Assembly: GCA_037957365.1 (NCBI GenBank)
Contig: JARHVA010000398.1
Coordinates: 251,001 to 315,000, forward strand
DNA length: 64,000 nt
From: Torreya grandis
Lineage: Eukaryota > Streptophyta > Pinopsida > Cupressales > Taxaceae
Reading direction: 5' to 3'
Shown here: in pieces, positions 23,558 to 34,844 of the stretch
Layout: each line of letters opens with the position of its first letter
Position numbering within the stretch: the stretch's first letter is position 1
The notes under the pieces: generated by a model
Told to the model about the DNA's origin: nothing
Seen by the model: the letters and a program-made list of their open reading frames with translations, nothing else
Database searches by the model: none
Program-made: the position numbers and the translations under genes

Positions 23558-23744
23558 GTGTTTGAGAGAACCTATTTTATTTAGGAAGTTAGTTTTGAGA
23601 GTGGACGTTATTGAAAATGTAGAGGTATTATTGTGAGTGTTTATTTGCAAACATATTTTGGAGCCTCATAGAGCAAGTATAATTTATCCATTGCATCTTG
23701 AGAGTTTTCAATATTCATATCTACATCTTTATCTCTTGTCACAA
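23558..23744. other. Short spacer
   Basis: About 190 bases between the truncated element-C LTR and the next LTR element; nothing recognised. Confidence 0.4.
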
Positions 23745-24765
23745 TGATAACAATATTCAACACATCATCATTAAAGGTCTCAACCACTACTCTTATACCT
23801 TATTTAAAACATTCAATCTATTCAAACTCTCCCAATAGTCAATTCTTAATCATGTATCTAATTTAGATTTCATTACATCTGGTTCTTTAATCTACACATA
23901 CCAATTACCTCAAATAGGTTTATTCTCACATCACCTCAATAATCTTCTTATACTGGTATTGGTCTTTTGAAACCAATTAAATCTTCCTTAAGATTTAACT
24001 CAGACTTCATACTTGATCCAATTTTTTTTATAACAATCCAAATGACTCATCCTTTTGACAAAGTTCTCAACTTAACTTATTGAACCATAAATCCGGAGGT
24101 AATATAATCATTCTTTGACAATATCAAAATACAATATCGAATCAATTACACTAATATCCATATACAACATCAATAAGGTCAGCAAAGATTTATAATCAAT
24201 CCAAGATTTATAATCAATCCAATATTTATAATATTTTTAGTAACCCCCTTTTTTCCAGATAAACCACACTTATTCAAAAGTGTATAGATATAGTTTAGCT
24301 CAGTCCATTCACAAAATTTCAACCCAAAAATTATAGTGCTAAAACACTTTTCTAGGCTTATTTGATCACAAATTAGACCTTTGCTTGCTCCTTTTAAACA
24401 TAGTCAATTTAATCTATATGAACAAGTATCTTTAGGGTATAAAATCCTCAAAATATCTTAATAAACATTATTACCATATAATGAATAATTTGTATCTTTT
24501 ATTATAGGTGGATTCGTGTGTGTCTGTGCAACTAAAGAGGCTTTGTAATTTTTTCTTTAAATTTTTTCAAACAATCTTTGACTGTTATGGCTTCCCCGAG
24601 TCTACCCTAGGTTCTATAGCTATTCCATCCATTATGTGTGTCTTGGACACCTCTATCCAGTCAAATTATAACTAATTGTTTTGTGTACTAATACCATCTA
24701 CAAAACCTAAGGGGTTATATGTCAAGTTTCATTCTTTAAAATGTACTTCATAATAAATCTAATAG
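23745..24765 (-). repeat. LARD-like element 3' LTR
   Basis: Begins TGATAACAAT and matches 28555-29606 almost base for base over long stretches, for example CTCTCCCAATAGTCAATTCT, GGTATTGGTCTTTTGAAACC and CAAGGGG/TAAGGGG TTATAT. Similarity ends at AATAGTT (24758-24764). The outer edge is clear; the inner edge is approximate because no TG...CA pair was evident. Confidence 0.85.
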
Positions 24766-26145
24766 TTGGTCTAGGCTAAACTTGCCATTATGCACCTTGC
24801 CAAATAATAACAATTCATAAACTCATTACTATACCACCTTTGCAACCTTTAGTTCTTGGATGTCAATCTCTTATTTAATATTTTAACAATTTATTAAGAT
24901 AACATTGAAAATACCATTCACTATTAATCACATTCCCACAATACCTTCCTTTATAAGCAATACACTTACTTCATACATGTACAAACACAATCGGTTTTAC
25001 CAAAATTAAATCAAAGACCATAATATGAGAGGAATATCATTGCAATCCACCACAACTCAGTTTCAATAACATAGGATGTAATGAATATAAAACATGTAGG
25101 TCTGTATTTTCTCTATAGGTAGTCTCATCAATCATAAAATTATAGGGATTAATAATATGAAGTTCATTCAATTAAAAGCATAATACACATTTGACTTTAG
25201 TTTACATTTCTTTACCAATCCACTTTAATTCCACTTATCTATTAAATCAAAACAATATTCAAAACTGTCCATCCTCCTCCTTACACATGCATGAAATTTA
25301 GAAATCTTCTAAATGGAAGATGAGTTGGAATAAAATATTAAATCCATATCATGTCCTTGGAACCTGCCAATTTGAATGTTCATTTGTACAATGGTGAGTT
25401 TCCACTTTTTAATAGTCTTTTGAGTGGTTCAAAATTTATTTGACATATACGTTTTACATAAATCAAAATGGTTTTATGATTTTGTAAACAAATTGAAACA
25501 TATACTCAAGCCAAGTTTCTCACATCTTATTAATTTTTCTTATGCATGCACCATTCTATATTTTCTTCACACAGTATTAAGATATAAGTATTTTTATACT
25601 CATAATATATAAATCACACATCATAAGAACATAGAGATGTATTTATCATCAAGAAACATATCTTTATTAATCAAACTTTACATACTTATAGCCCACAACA
25701 TAAATCCAAAGCCCTGGTTCTTTCTTAACTATTTTTTCCTTCACACTCTCCAAACCATGTCTACAAATCCTTCTCTATATAGAATTGCAAGTCTGTAATC
25801 CTATTTTACAATTATGTATAATTTACTTTTTATGCTTGTCTTATAACTTTATTTAGTGCCTATTCTTTTGGTTTGAATCTGATCATCTATCTAAAATAGT
25901 TCCTAAACTAACTCCATCCTTTTCTCAACGTAGACTTATTAATAGCTTAATACAGTCCTATGTTAAATTCTAGAAATGAACTTCTAGATAGAGTCCCTTT
26001 CATTTCACTCATATGACTCCTTAAAACCTATCAATGGTATTTTACATAGTATTTTTCCTTTATAGTCAAGGCTTATTGACTTACATAGATTTTTATTTAT
26101 AGAATATACATATGTGAGTTAATGCTCTTGTATCAAACCACTGGG
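24766..26145. repeat. Interspersed repeat R1, copy 1 (~1.38 kb)
   Basis: Collinear with 45336-46705, sharing long identical words such as AATTCATAAACTCATTACTA and TATACCACCTTTGCAACCTT. It starts within a few bases of the LARD 3' LTR and ends near ATGCTCTT (26125). No reading frame of note on either strand. Either the 3' internal part of the LARD family or an independent repeat; the second copy is not next to a LARD LTR. Confidence 0.8.
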
Positions 26146-26849
26146 GTAAAAGAAAAGATTGTTCATGAATTCTTATCTTCTTGGTTCAATTTCTCATACA
26201 AGTGTGCATGTTTTCTGCTACCACACATGTGTCTCTACTTGTTGGTAGTCTTTTCTATCAAACTTTGTATCTATTACCTCTTTATCTTGTCTGCATCCTT
26301 CTTCTTCACATATTTATCCTCTTAAATGAGGATATAAATTTTCATCATCTTTTATGAGCTCTTATAAGGGCTTTATTATCTAGGTACTTCATCTCTTTCT
26401 CATTTAAATCTATACATTCCAGAACAAAATTAAAAATAAAAATTTGAGACATTTGGGTCTCTCCAAATTTTTGAACCATCCATACTTGTAGTTCAAGTAT
26501 GTTATCAATTCTGATTTCTTCTTTTTGAGACCCATTTTCCTCAAACACCTTGTTTTCTTCCTAAACTACTTCTTCAAATGTTGTTTTAGGATAAATGATG
26601 TCCTCTCTTTCACTATTTATGGCATTATCCAAGTCTGTCATTTCTACCATTAGCTATTATATATCCCTGTATACAAATATATTATTTTGTTGCTCTCCTT
26701 AAAACCTTCCTTTACTTGCAACTTGCTTCTCCTAACTTTCTATTTCCATTAGGAGATATTATTCAATATTCAAGGCTTCAAATTTACCTTTATTTCCATG
26801 TTATTCATCATCAAAAATCCACAAATCTTTTTCATATTCAGTAAAAACA

Positions 26850-28450
26850 TTAAAATGAAAATTTACTTATTACATTATACCTTGATTTTTCATTTTGCAA
26901 CTCTTTGTCTTCACTTTCATCTTCAATTTTAGGTTCCTCATTTTTGTCATCCTCTTGAGTGAGTATTAAATATTGTTGAAGGTTTAAATGGATTTCAATA
27001 TGATCTTCATGATCATCTTTAATTGTTGATGTATTATATAAAAACATCTATGTCTTCATGCACTATCATAAGCACTACTTCTGAAAGTGCTCCTCCTTCA
27101 TTCTTCATGATTCTATCTATATAACTAACTTATTCATCTGAAAGTAAAGAATAAAAAAAATTGAATATTTCAAAAGATTTAAACTATTAGGCCACTTGGC
27201 CTTTTGAGGGATTTGTTGCTGATACTGATCTATCTCTTCAATGATGAGATCCATTTCATCTACCAAGTACTAATCCTCCTCAAACTAAAATCCTTTTTCA
27301 ATCTCTTCTTCTCTGAGATTAAGAGCATCTTAAATTCTTTATTCAAGGCAATTCTTAGCCTTTGACTTCTTATTCTTTCTCTTATATGTTCAATGGGCCA
27401 TCTCACTCTTTTATTCTTCATGACCTATCCATTCCATAGATCTTTCATATTTTATGCCATGAGTTTTAACATGGCTAGCTATTGCTTTATCTAGGCTAAT
27501 TCTCTATGTAACTCTTCCTCTCTATGTTTATTCATTCTTTCTTTCTCTTTATTCTAGTTCTTACCTATTGGCAGTTATTTAAACATATCTTTCACTCTCT
27601 TGAGCAAGTCTTCTTGCTCCATATTTCTTATCTCATCCAAGTCTTTTTCACCTTGGCCTTTTGATAGTTCATCCAAGCTTCCATCTTAGATTCTAGTTCT
27701 TACCTATTGGCAGTTCCTTAAACATATCTTTCACTATCTTGAGCAAGTCTTCTTGTTCCATCTTTCTTATCTCATCCAAGTCTTTTTCACTTTGGCCTTT
27801 TGATAGTTCATCCAAGATTCCTTCTTGGATTTCTATCAAAGTAACCTCTATGCTCTTTTCCTGAGCTCCACTATCTCTTCACCTCTTCAATATTCCTTGG
27901 TTTTTCCAAATTCTTCTTAAGCCTTTCTAGACTTTGATTGCCTATCCTTTCCCTATAAGAACTAGTAACTAACTTACTACAACATTAGTATTTAAATAAT
28001 CATCAAAGAAACATTTCCATTTATCAAATTAATTATATCCATATTGTCTACTATATTCATAAAAATACTACAAACATTCATCAAAAATGCCAAAAACATT
28101 AATCAAACTATTCTTTTCAAAAGATTATTAATATCTTTTCAAAATAATGTCTACCTACAACATGTTCTTGAGCTTTCATGAGCTCCATCCTCCTTTCTAC
28201 TTGCAGATATTACATATTTCCTTATATTATAATTTCTTACATATCATAATCTTCAAATTTTTAACAAGTTATAACTTTGTCTCAAAACTTGACAAACATA
28301 CCTTGTTCTACCTCAGCTTCTGATCTTTTGACTTCCTTTCAAAACTTGTCTTGATTCCTTAGTTTCTCTAAGACACTAATCTATTCATCTGACCCTACAA
28401 GAAACACTAAGGATGAACCTTAAAGAACTTTGCATGAAATTTTTTTATCT
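26850..28450 (-). pseudogene. Decayed charged, coiled-coil-like frame inside the LARD-like element
   Basis: Minus-strand reading gives a very acidic and basic protein-like frame with scattered stops. It includes KDLDEIRNMEQEDLLKRVKD (27590-27650), REEEIEKGF and MDLIIEEIDQYQQQIPQKAK (27190-27320), and EDDKNEEPKIEDESEDKEL (about 26890-26950, in the 65-codon stretch 26850-27047). Composition suggests a long alpha-helical or coiled-coil protein. It does not resemble gag, pol or env that I know. It lies directly downstream of the primer site in the element's own sense, where gag would be. A 139-bp tandem duplication (27552-27829) shifts the frame and therefore arose after coding ceased to matter. 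Confidence 0.5.
27552..27829. repeat. 139-bp tandem duplication
   Basis: Two adjacent copies, 27552-27690 and 27691-27829, both beginning TTCTAGTTCTTACCTATTGG and differing at only a few bases. The unit length is not a multiple of three. Confidence 0.9.
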
Positions 28451-28531
28451 TCAAAAAGAGTGATTTGTGCTCTGTAATCTCCTTCAATTGAACCACTACA
28501 AAAATATTTTAAACAATTTTCAAAGATCTTA

Positions 28532-28549
28532 TACCAAGCTTTGATACTA
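28532..28549 (-). promoter_or_regulatory. Primer-binding site of the LARD-like element
   Basis: Plus strand TACCAAGCTTTGATACTA reads TAGTATCAAAGCTTGGTA on the minus strand. It agrees with the initiator-Met-type site (TGGTATCAGAGCTTGG) except at two positions, both transitions. It fixes the orientation of the element. Confidence 0.8.
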
Positions 28550-28554
28550 ATATA

Positions 28555-29606
28555 TGATAACAATCTTCAACATAATATCATTCAAGGTCTAAACCACTAC
28601 TCTTATATACCTTATTTAAAACATTCAATCTATTCAAACTCTCCCAATAGTCAATTCTTAATCACGTATCTAATTTATATTTCATTACATATGGTTCCTT
28701 AATCTGCACATACCAATTACCTCAAATAGGTCTATTCTCACATCACCTCAATAATCTTCTTATACTGGTATTGGTCTTTTGAAACCAATTAAATCTTCCT
28801 TTAGATTTAACTCAGACTTCACACTTGATCCAATTTTTTTTATAATAGTCCAAATGACTCATCCTTTTGACAATGTTCTCAACTTAACTTATTAAACTAT
28901 AAATGTGGAGGTAATATAAACATTCTTTGACAATATCAAAATACAATATCAAATTGATTCCACTAATATCCCTATATAACATCAATAAGGTTACCAAAGA
29001 TTTATAAGCAAGCCAATATTTATAATATCCTTAGTAACCCCCTCTTTTTTAGAAAAACCACACTTATACGGAAGTCTATAGATACAATTCAGCTCAGTCC
29101 ATGCATGAAATCTCAACCCAAAAATTCTAGTGCTAATAAACTTTTCTAGGCTTATTTTATCACAAATTAGACCTCTGCTTGCTCCTTTTAAACACAATCA
29201 ATATAATATATATGAACACATATTTATAGGGTATAAAATCCTAAAAATATCTTAATAAACATTATTACCATATAATGATTAATTTTTATCTTTTATTATA
29301 GGTGGATTCTCCTCCACATGACATTTTCTCCTTGAAACTTAAACTGTAGGGTCTATGTGTATTTACACAACTAGAGAGGCTTTGTAATTTTTTCTTTAAA
29401 TGTTTTCAAATAATCTCTAACTTTTATGGTTTCCCTGAGTCTACCCTAGGTTTTACAACTATTCCATCTATTATGTGTGTCTTGGACACCTCTATCTAGT
29501 TGAACTTAATTTTTTATGTATTAACACCGTCTGTAGAACTCAAGGGGTTATATATTGAGTTTCATTCTTCAAAATGTACTTTTTAATAACTCTAATAGTT
29601 TGTGAT
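28555..29606 (-). repeat. LARD-like element 5' LTR
   Basis: Begins TGATAACAATCTTC six bases from the primer site and ends in the shared ATAGTTT word near 29603. It contains about 40 bases (around 29310-29355, GGATTCTCCTCCACATGAC and following) not present in the other LTR, so one copy has had an indel. Confidence 0.85.
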
Positions 29607-30239
29607 CTGTAAACTACACTGATAAACTCAAAGTGAAGTTTTAAGTATGAATACTAAATTTCTCAACTTATAAGATGTTGGAATGATTAAAAATTGATGG
29701 AAATCTGATTCAAACCAAGTTTCAAAACTGAAATAAAGGTGAATTAATAAATCACATTAATTTTCCATTGAAACCATCATATTTTTTCAAATTCTTGATT
29801 TTATCCAATTTCCCATAAATGATCAAATGAGTAATTTTTGCATTCTGATTAAAATCTAAATTATAATCTGTAAATTAACTAAAAATGAAATGCAAAACTG
29901 AATTCAAAGATCAAAACATAGAAATTGTTTACGCGGTTTGGAATTCCTATGTCCCCAAGTTCATATCGAATTGATCCATTAATTATTGCTAAATTTTCAA
30001 GCCAAAATAATACTTAAAAAAAATAAAAGATCATATCTCTCTACAATAATAGTGATCAGACCTTCGAAAGACCTTGGTTGACTCAACACGAACTTCACCT
30101 TCTTGAATCACAAGCAAAGGCTTCTCCAAATCAAAATTGGTAACTTCCATAGCTCAAAATGACATCAATAATTATCCAAAATGGGAAAATAAATATACTG
30201 TATAGATTGTATCATAATTCTAAACAAATTTGTAGTTTA
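29607..30239. other. AT-rich flank, possibly an LTR fragment
   Basis: No gene. A TTTACGCGGTTTGGAATTCC phrase at about 29929-29948 resembles wording common in plant LTRs, and a related phrase occurs at about 58773-58788. Tat-1 is inserted at its right end, so 44446 onward is its continuation. Confidence 0.35.
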
Positions 30240-30647
30240 CTCTGTGTTTCTATCGCTAATTCACTTTCTACATTCAAAAGATGAATAAAGAAACTAAGGA
30301 AAATGGACAAGGCATGTGAAGTACCTGGATGAAGATCGCGCACCGTAATCCAGACGTTTGTGAGCACCCCTCTTTGGCTATGGAGGAATGACACTTGCAA
30401 AGAAAAAGAACTTGGACAAGAAAATGTTAGATAGATAGACAGTGGGTTGCCAAGCGAAAGCTTGTTCCCAGAAGTGTGAAAACTTCCTCAAGGGAGGTCA
30501 ACCCACTGATAACAGACAGATAAAGACCAAGGAAATACAGAATGCCAGAATACAGAAGTGATAAATAAATTAAAAAGGAAAGAAAAGACAAAATGATTAC
30601 TTGAAGGAGTTGTCAGGCTGATGACAGTCACTGAGGTCAGAAATGTC

Positions 30648-30725
30648 GCCGGCGTCGGTTAGCTGATTTGCCGACGTCGGTTATCCTGCCGACGTCGGTT
30701 GGGGAAGTGACCAGCGTCGGTTGGG
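30648..30725. repeat. CCGACGTCGG cluster 1 in the Tat-1 3' LTR
   Basis: GCCGGCGTCGGTT (30648), GCCGACGTCGGTT (30670), GCCGACGTCGGTT (30688) and CCAGCGTCGGTT (30711) within 75 bases. The other LTR has the same cluster at 43441-43515, with one perfect copy changed to GACGTCAG. Confidence 0.9.
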
Positions 30726-31257
30726 GTTGTGGCCTGTGGTCAGGTCTGGTTTGGGTTTGGTCTATGGATGAGTCTGAGACAGAGTTTATGGGTGTGCTTG
30801 GATGGTTTGGAGAATGGTCTAGGTCTGGTTGGGTGCCTTGTGCAGGGTCTTTTGTTGGCAGGAGGGATGAGGAAGTTGTCTGGGACTAGATTGAAAGGGG
30901 GACAGGAAAGAGGAAGATGGACAGGGGACAGGGTCTGAGAAGGCTTTTCAGCCTCTCAGGGGAAGGACACAGCAAGTAGAAGATAGTAGATAACTGAAAA
31001 CTTAAAGAAAAGAATGAAATAACATAATGAAATTACTTACCTTTTGGTTTGTTGACTGAAGAATGGAGGAGCTGTTGTTGGAGCCATGGAAGACTTGTTG
31101 CAAGAGGAAACCAAAGAAACTAAAGTCCCTGCCTCTGTTGCTGTTGTTGCACGAGGTCTAGAGAGAAGAGAGTCGAATGCCAAAGCGCCGAGAGGATTCT
31201 GTTTGTGAGCTCAAGGGTCCAGGGGCTGCAACGGATGCAAAAAGGGGTATTGAAGGA

Positions 31258-31312
31258 TGTCGACACCGGCAGTTTCACCGACGTCGGCCGAAGGGTCGCC
31301 GACGTCGACAGT
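31258..31312. repeat. CCGACGTCGG cluster 2 in the Tat-1 3' LTR
   Basis: Words at about 31277 (ACCGACGTCGGC) and 31298 (GCCGACGTCGAC), preceded by a related CGACACCGGC. The 5' LTR counterpart is 44050-44105, where one copy has become GACATC and another is a perfect palindrome. Confidence 0.9.
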
Positions 31313-31622
31313 GGCAGAATGGGGACAGAGACTAAAAATAACCTCTGCCCATTCTTTCACGCCGCCGAGCGAGGGGTTGTGGGAAGAATGGTTATGAAGA
31401 TGCTTAAATGGGCGTGGGGGGGAAGATAATGAGTAGATTTGGCATAATAAATGCTAAGGGGAAGGTGGAGGGATTCAAGGGAGGATCCAAGGTGGCAAGG
31501 GTGAGGTGGAAAGGGGGCCACTTAATTAAAATATTTAAGTTTATTTTAATCAAATGGATGGAGAGGACCAAGGCCAAGGGTTAGGATAGGGGTTTGAGGT
31601 GGACAAGGGGAAAGAACCAAGG

Positions 31623-31647
31623 TGTAGACACATTTGCGGTGTCTACA
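31623..31647 (-). repeat. LTR-terminal hairpin (3' LTR copy)
   Basis: TGTAGACAC, seven-base loop ATTTGCG, GTGTCTACA: a perfect 9-bp inverted repeat ending exactly at the LTR edge. Confidence 0.95.
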
Positions 31648-31660
31648 TTTGCCCCTTTTT
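31648..31660 (-). promoter_or_regulatory. Polypurine tract of Tat-1
   Basis: On the minus strand AAAAAGGGGCAAA runs directly into the LTR start TGTAGACAC. This is the expected second-strand primer and confirms orientation. Confidence 0.85.
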
Positions 31661-33649
31661 GTCTTGTTGGTTGTTCTTGACGAACTGCAAGACAAAAATA
31701 GGAGTTGGTTGCCCCAAGAAAAGGATGAGGTGTTCCCCCCTCAAAGCGATAGTCGAGAGAAGGGAATCGAAGATTGAGTGTCGATTTGATAGAGAAATGG
31801 ATAGAAGAGTGTGAGCGAAAATGCTGCAATAGTCGTGATTGCGCGTATACCACTTCACGGGATAGTCGGGTCAAATTGTCACATGTCGAGGGTCAAGGAG
31901 TGCCAAAATTGAGGTAACTGGGCCCCAGCATTTAGTCATCTGCTGATCGGGTCACTCAATCTAAGCTGAAGCTCCAAATGGTCGTCATGTTCCAGGTATC
32001 CCAGGCTCAGGAAGTGCTCCCAGAAACACGAAAGTGCCACAAGTAGTAGGGATCAACTGGCTCACGATCCTATACTTGCGAAGGGTCAAAAATAAGGTCT
32101 GCAGACAATTTTGCTAACCAACTGTGAGGTAGCATATGCGCAAAAACAACCAAGGCAACATTGTCTTGGAAGTGGTCAAAGGTCGAAGGATGGTCATTGG
32201 TCAGGGGGATGGATGGACGAAAGGATGTGGCTGAGCTAACCTCAGAAAACATCATGTGATCTGAGTGCTGCCTATATAGCCCTTGTGTGAAGGGCCTCAG
32301 GCCAATGTAGTTCTCCCTAAAAGGGAGGAAGGGTCAAAGAGACTGATTGGTCTTGGTCAAAGTTGTCGATAGACTGGTCGTGGTCAAGGTCAAGGTCACA
32401 GAAGAGAAGGTTTATCCATCAAAGAGACGAACAAACGGGGGTGGTCGAGCTAACCTCAGAGGATGTGTTATCTGAGTGCTGCCTACATAGCCCTGGTCAT
32501 AGGGCCTCAGACCAATGTAGTTCGGATAAAGTGAAAAGATTGATCAATGATTGGATGTGGTCAAGTGTCAAAATGATGAGGGTAAGATGATGCTACAGAT
32601 GTCATATTGGTCGAGAGGCTTTCATCCCTAGCAAGTTTCCATAGTCGTGATGGATGTATGCTAAAAATGAATGGAAGTCTATTTATGCTTCAGCAAGTAT
32701 TGGTTTATGCTTAACATAAATTGGGTCTAGTCGGTAGTTCCCATGTGTATTGGTGTCAATGGAAACTATGTGAAATGGACTAGGATGATGCTAGCTGAAA
32801 ATGATGAAAAATGGTTTGGTTTGAGTTGAGTCGCCAATTGATGCAGTTAAATGTGACCAAAGTGTAGAGAAAAGATGAAAGGCAAATTGCTCTTTCATTG
32901 ACAAGGACCAGAAAGGAAGCATAGATAGGGGTTATTAGAACAAAAGCCCCGTTCATGCATTACGTCGTTGACCAGTGTTGTGTTAGAACGGTAATCGAAT
33001 CACTTTGACATTAAAGTGAGCTCGAAGTCCCCTGAGCAGGTGATAGGAAGAGGACAGGGTAACCCAGTTTAAGAGTAGGAATAACCTTGCCCCTTTTTAT
33101 AGGAGACCCTGGGACAACTACAAGCCAAGTCCATGACCCGTTTTTTTTTTTTTTTTTGGTGCAGGCTGATCGATGCGGGAAGCCTACATAGAGATGTCTT
33201 TTGATTTAGTGGTCATGTTGTGAAGCTGATCAATGCGGGAAGCTTCTAAGAAAGGCTGTTGTTTGTAGCAAGATTTAGTCATAGCCATCCTTCGAGGGAG
33301 TGGTCTATATTTTTGCTTTATATAATGTTTGAATAGCTGTCCTTCGAGGGATCAGTCTATTAGCTACAGCAATGATAGTATAGCTATCCTTCAAGGGATC
33401 AGTCTGTCTTTTTGAATTTGATTTTGTGACCTTGGATATGTTTTGACATCTTGATATATTTTTTGATTTTTTGATTTTGTTTATTGGAGTCACGAACAAG
33501 GCTGTAGAAGTTCAAGGACTCCCCTTTTATTAGGACAGAGCATCCATGCGTCATAAAAGGGTTGTAGAGGACTCGTTAAAGGGGAATAGGGTTGAAAGGA
33601 ATGAGGATTGCTCAAGGGACGAGCTCAAGTTACGTGTCAAGTAGACGAG
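31661..33649 (-). other. Tat-1 3' untranslated region with repeat modules
   Basis: About 2 kb between integrase and the purine tract, GC-richer than the surrounding DNA and without a convincing gene. It contains two copies of a ~70-base module (32240-32311 and 32450-32524; both with CTGAGTGCTGCCTA and CCAATGTAGTTC), two copies of ATGCGGGAAGC (33173 and 33233), three copies of a TCCTTC-AGGGA word (33289-33300, 33341-33352, 33388-33399) and a T17 run (33141-33157). Long untranslated regions with short tandem repeats are common downstream of integrase in Tat elements. Confidence 0.75.
32240..32524. repeat. Duplicated ~70-base module in the Tat-1 3' region
   Basis: 32240-32311 and 32450-32524 share GAGCTAACCTCAGA (just before), TCTGAGTGCTGCCTA, ATAGCCC, AGGGCCTCAG and CCAATGTAGTTC in order. 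The second copy is preceded by GGTCAAGGTCAAGGTCA-type short repeats. Confidence 0.88.
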
Positions 33650-34844
33650 TACTCGACTAACAGAAGAATGGTCAAAGATGCAACGCATTAAGAGGCTCAG
33701 GTTCTGGCCGTCCGTCGAGGGAGGACAGACGATAAGTCCCTGACCCATACTTGTGCGTGATGATAAAAGGTCCAAGCCAATTGGGGGCAAATTTGCCTCT
33801 TTTACTTCACTCCATATTGGTCATGTGTTGATTCTCTTTGAGGATGAGGTCTCCGATGTTGAAATCTCGTTCTCGCAGATTTTTGTCGTAGGCCCGCTTT
33901 ATGCGACTTTGGTAGACATGGAGATGATTGAGGGCAGAAAGACGGCGTTCGTCAAGTAACTCAAGTTGGGCTAAGCGGTCTTGACGAAAGTCATCGTTGG
34001 AGAGAATGTCATGCAGGGAGATGCGGAGAGACGGGATCTGTACTTCAAGAGGTAAGACAGCCTCTGTTTCATACACGAGGGAGAAAGGAGTAGCACCCGT
34101 AGAGGTTCGGATGCTAGTGCGGTAGGCCCACAAAGCGAAGGGAATATGAATGTGCCAATCCCTCCCTGTATCATTGACCACCTTCATGATAATTTTAGTC
34201 AAAATTTTGTTGGAAGCCTCAACCTACCCATTTGCTTGTGGGTAGTAAGGCGAAGAAAAGCTGAGTTTGATGCCAAATGAGTCGCATAGTTTTTAGACAG
34301 TCTTATTTTTAAAGGATTTGCCATTGTCGGTGATGATTTTGTGAGGGACACCGAAACGACAGATGATGTGGTTGCTGATGAAGTCGACAATTTTGTCGGC
34401 TTTTGTAGAGACAAGAGGAATGGCTTCCACCCACTTGGTGAAATACTCAGTGGTAGTGATGATGGACTGATGACAAAGGGATGAGTGAGGGTTGATCTCA
34501 CCGATGAGATCTAAGGCCCACTGAGAGAAAGGCCAAAAATCCTGAGCGACTTGCAAGGCGTGGCTAGGGAGATGAAGCAGGTTAGAGTGTTGCTGACACT
34601 TGATGCAACGTCAAACATAGTCGCTACAGTCTTGATGAAGGGTGGGCCAATAATAACCTAGGCGAAGGATGCGCTTGGCAACTGAGTTTCCACTGAAGTG
34701 TCCACCACAAATCCCATCGTGGACTTGCTTTATGGCTTGAGGAGCTTCAGTGGAGGTTAGACAGCGAAGGAGGAGGCCGTTGAAGCCTCACTTATAGAGA
34801 AGACCTCCTAGCATGGTATAACGAGCTGTGCATTTGATGAAAGC
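33650..34844 (-). pseudogene. Tat-1 integrase, broken by stops
   Basis: In phase with the RT frame. The zinc-binding N-terminus (34600-34730) shows H and H in HDGICGGH and a C-x2-C in CIKC. The catalytic core shows Asp in ALDLIGEIN, Asp in IITDNGKSF, and Glu after the broken ANG-stop-VEA word at 34224-34226. PFSLVYETEAVLPLE and the C-terminal KFAPNWLGPF then PLNALHL complete it. In-frame stops are at 34788-34790, 34611-34613, 34293-34295, 34224-34226, 33807-33809 and 33672-33674. It would integrate the cDNA; this copy cannot. Confidence 0.92.

Larger units (their letters stand above)
23745..29606 (-). mobile_element. Large non-autonomous LTR element (LARD-like), minus strand
   Basis: Two homologous ~1.03-kb LTRs (23745-24765 and 28555-29606) flank about 3.8 kb. 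A near-perfect initiator-Met primer site lies beside the right LTR, fixing minus-strand orientation. The interior has no recognisable retrotransposon enzyme. Instead it has a decayed Lys/Glu-rich frame in the element's own sense (26850-28450) and a 1.4-kb segment (24766-26145) that also occurs at 45336-46705. This fits a large retrotransposon derivative mobilised in trans. The LTRs differ at many positions, so it is old. No target duplication was found. Confidence 0.7.
30245..31647 (-). repeat. Tat-1 3' LTR, 1403 bp
   Basis: Nearly identical to 43038-44440, with TG...CA ends. In the first ~440 bases from 30245 I count about 14 differences, 13 of them transitions. It contains two clusters of the CCGACGTCGG palindrome and, at its high-coordinate end, a perfect 9-bp hairpin. 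Confidence 0.97.

Noticed and set aside
30668..30938. Plus-strand open stretches in the Tat-1 LTR, repeated at 43500-43731, with Pro-Thr-Ser-Val wording
   Set aside because: They are antisense to the element, present in both LTRs, and the repeated peptide is produced by the GCCGACGTCGGT array; no start context or domain.
33141..33157. T17 run as the poly(A) tail of a minus-strand retrocopy
   Set aside because: It lies within the 3' region of Tat-1, with no processed gene next to it and no target duplication.
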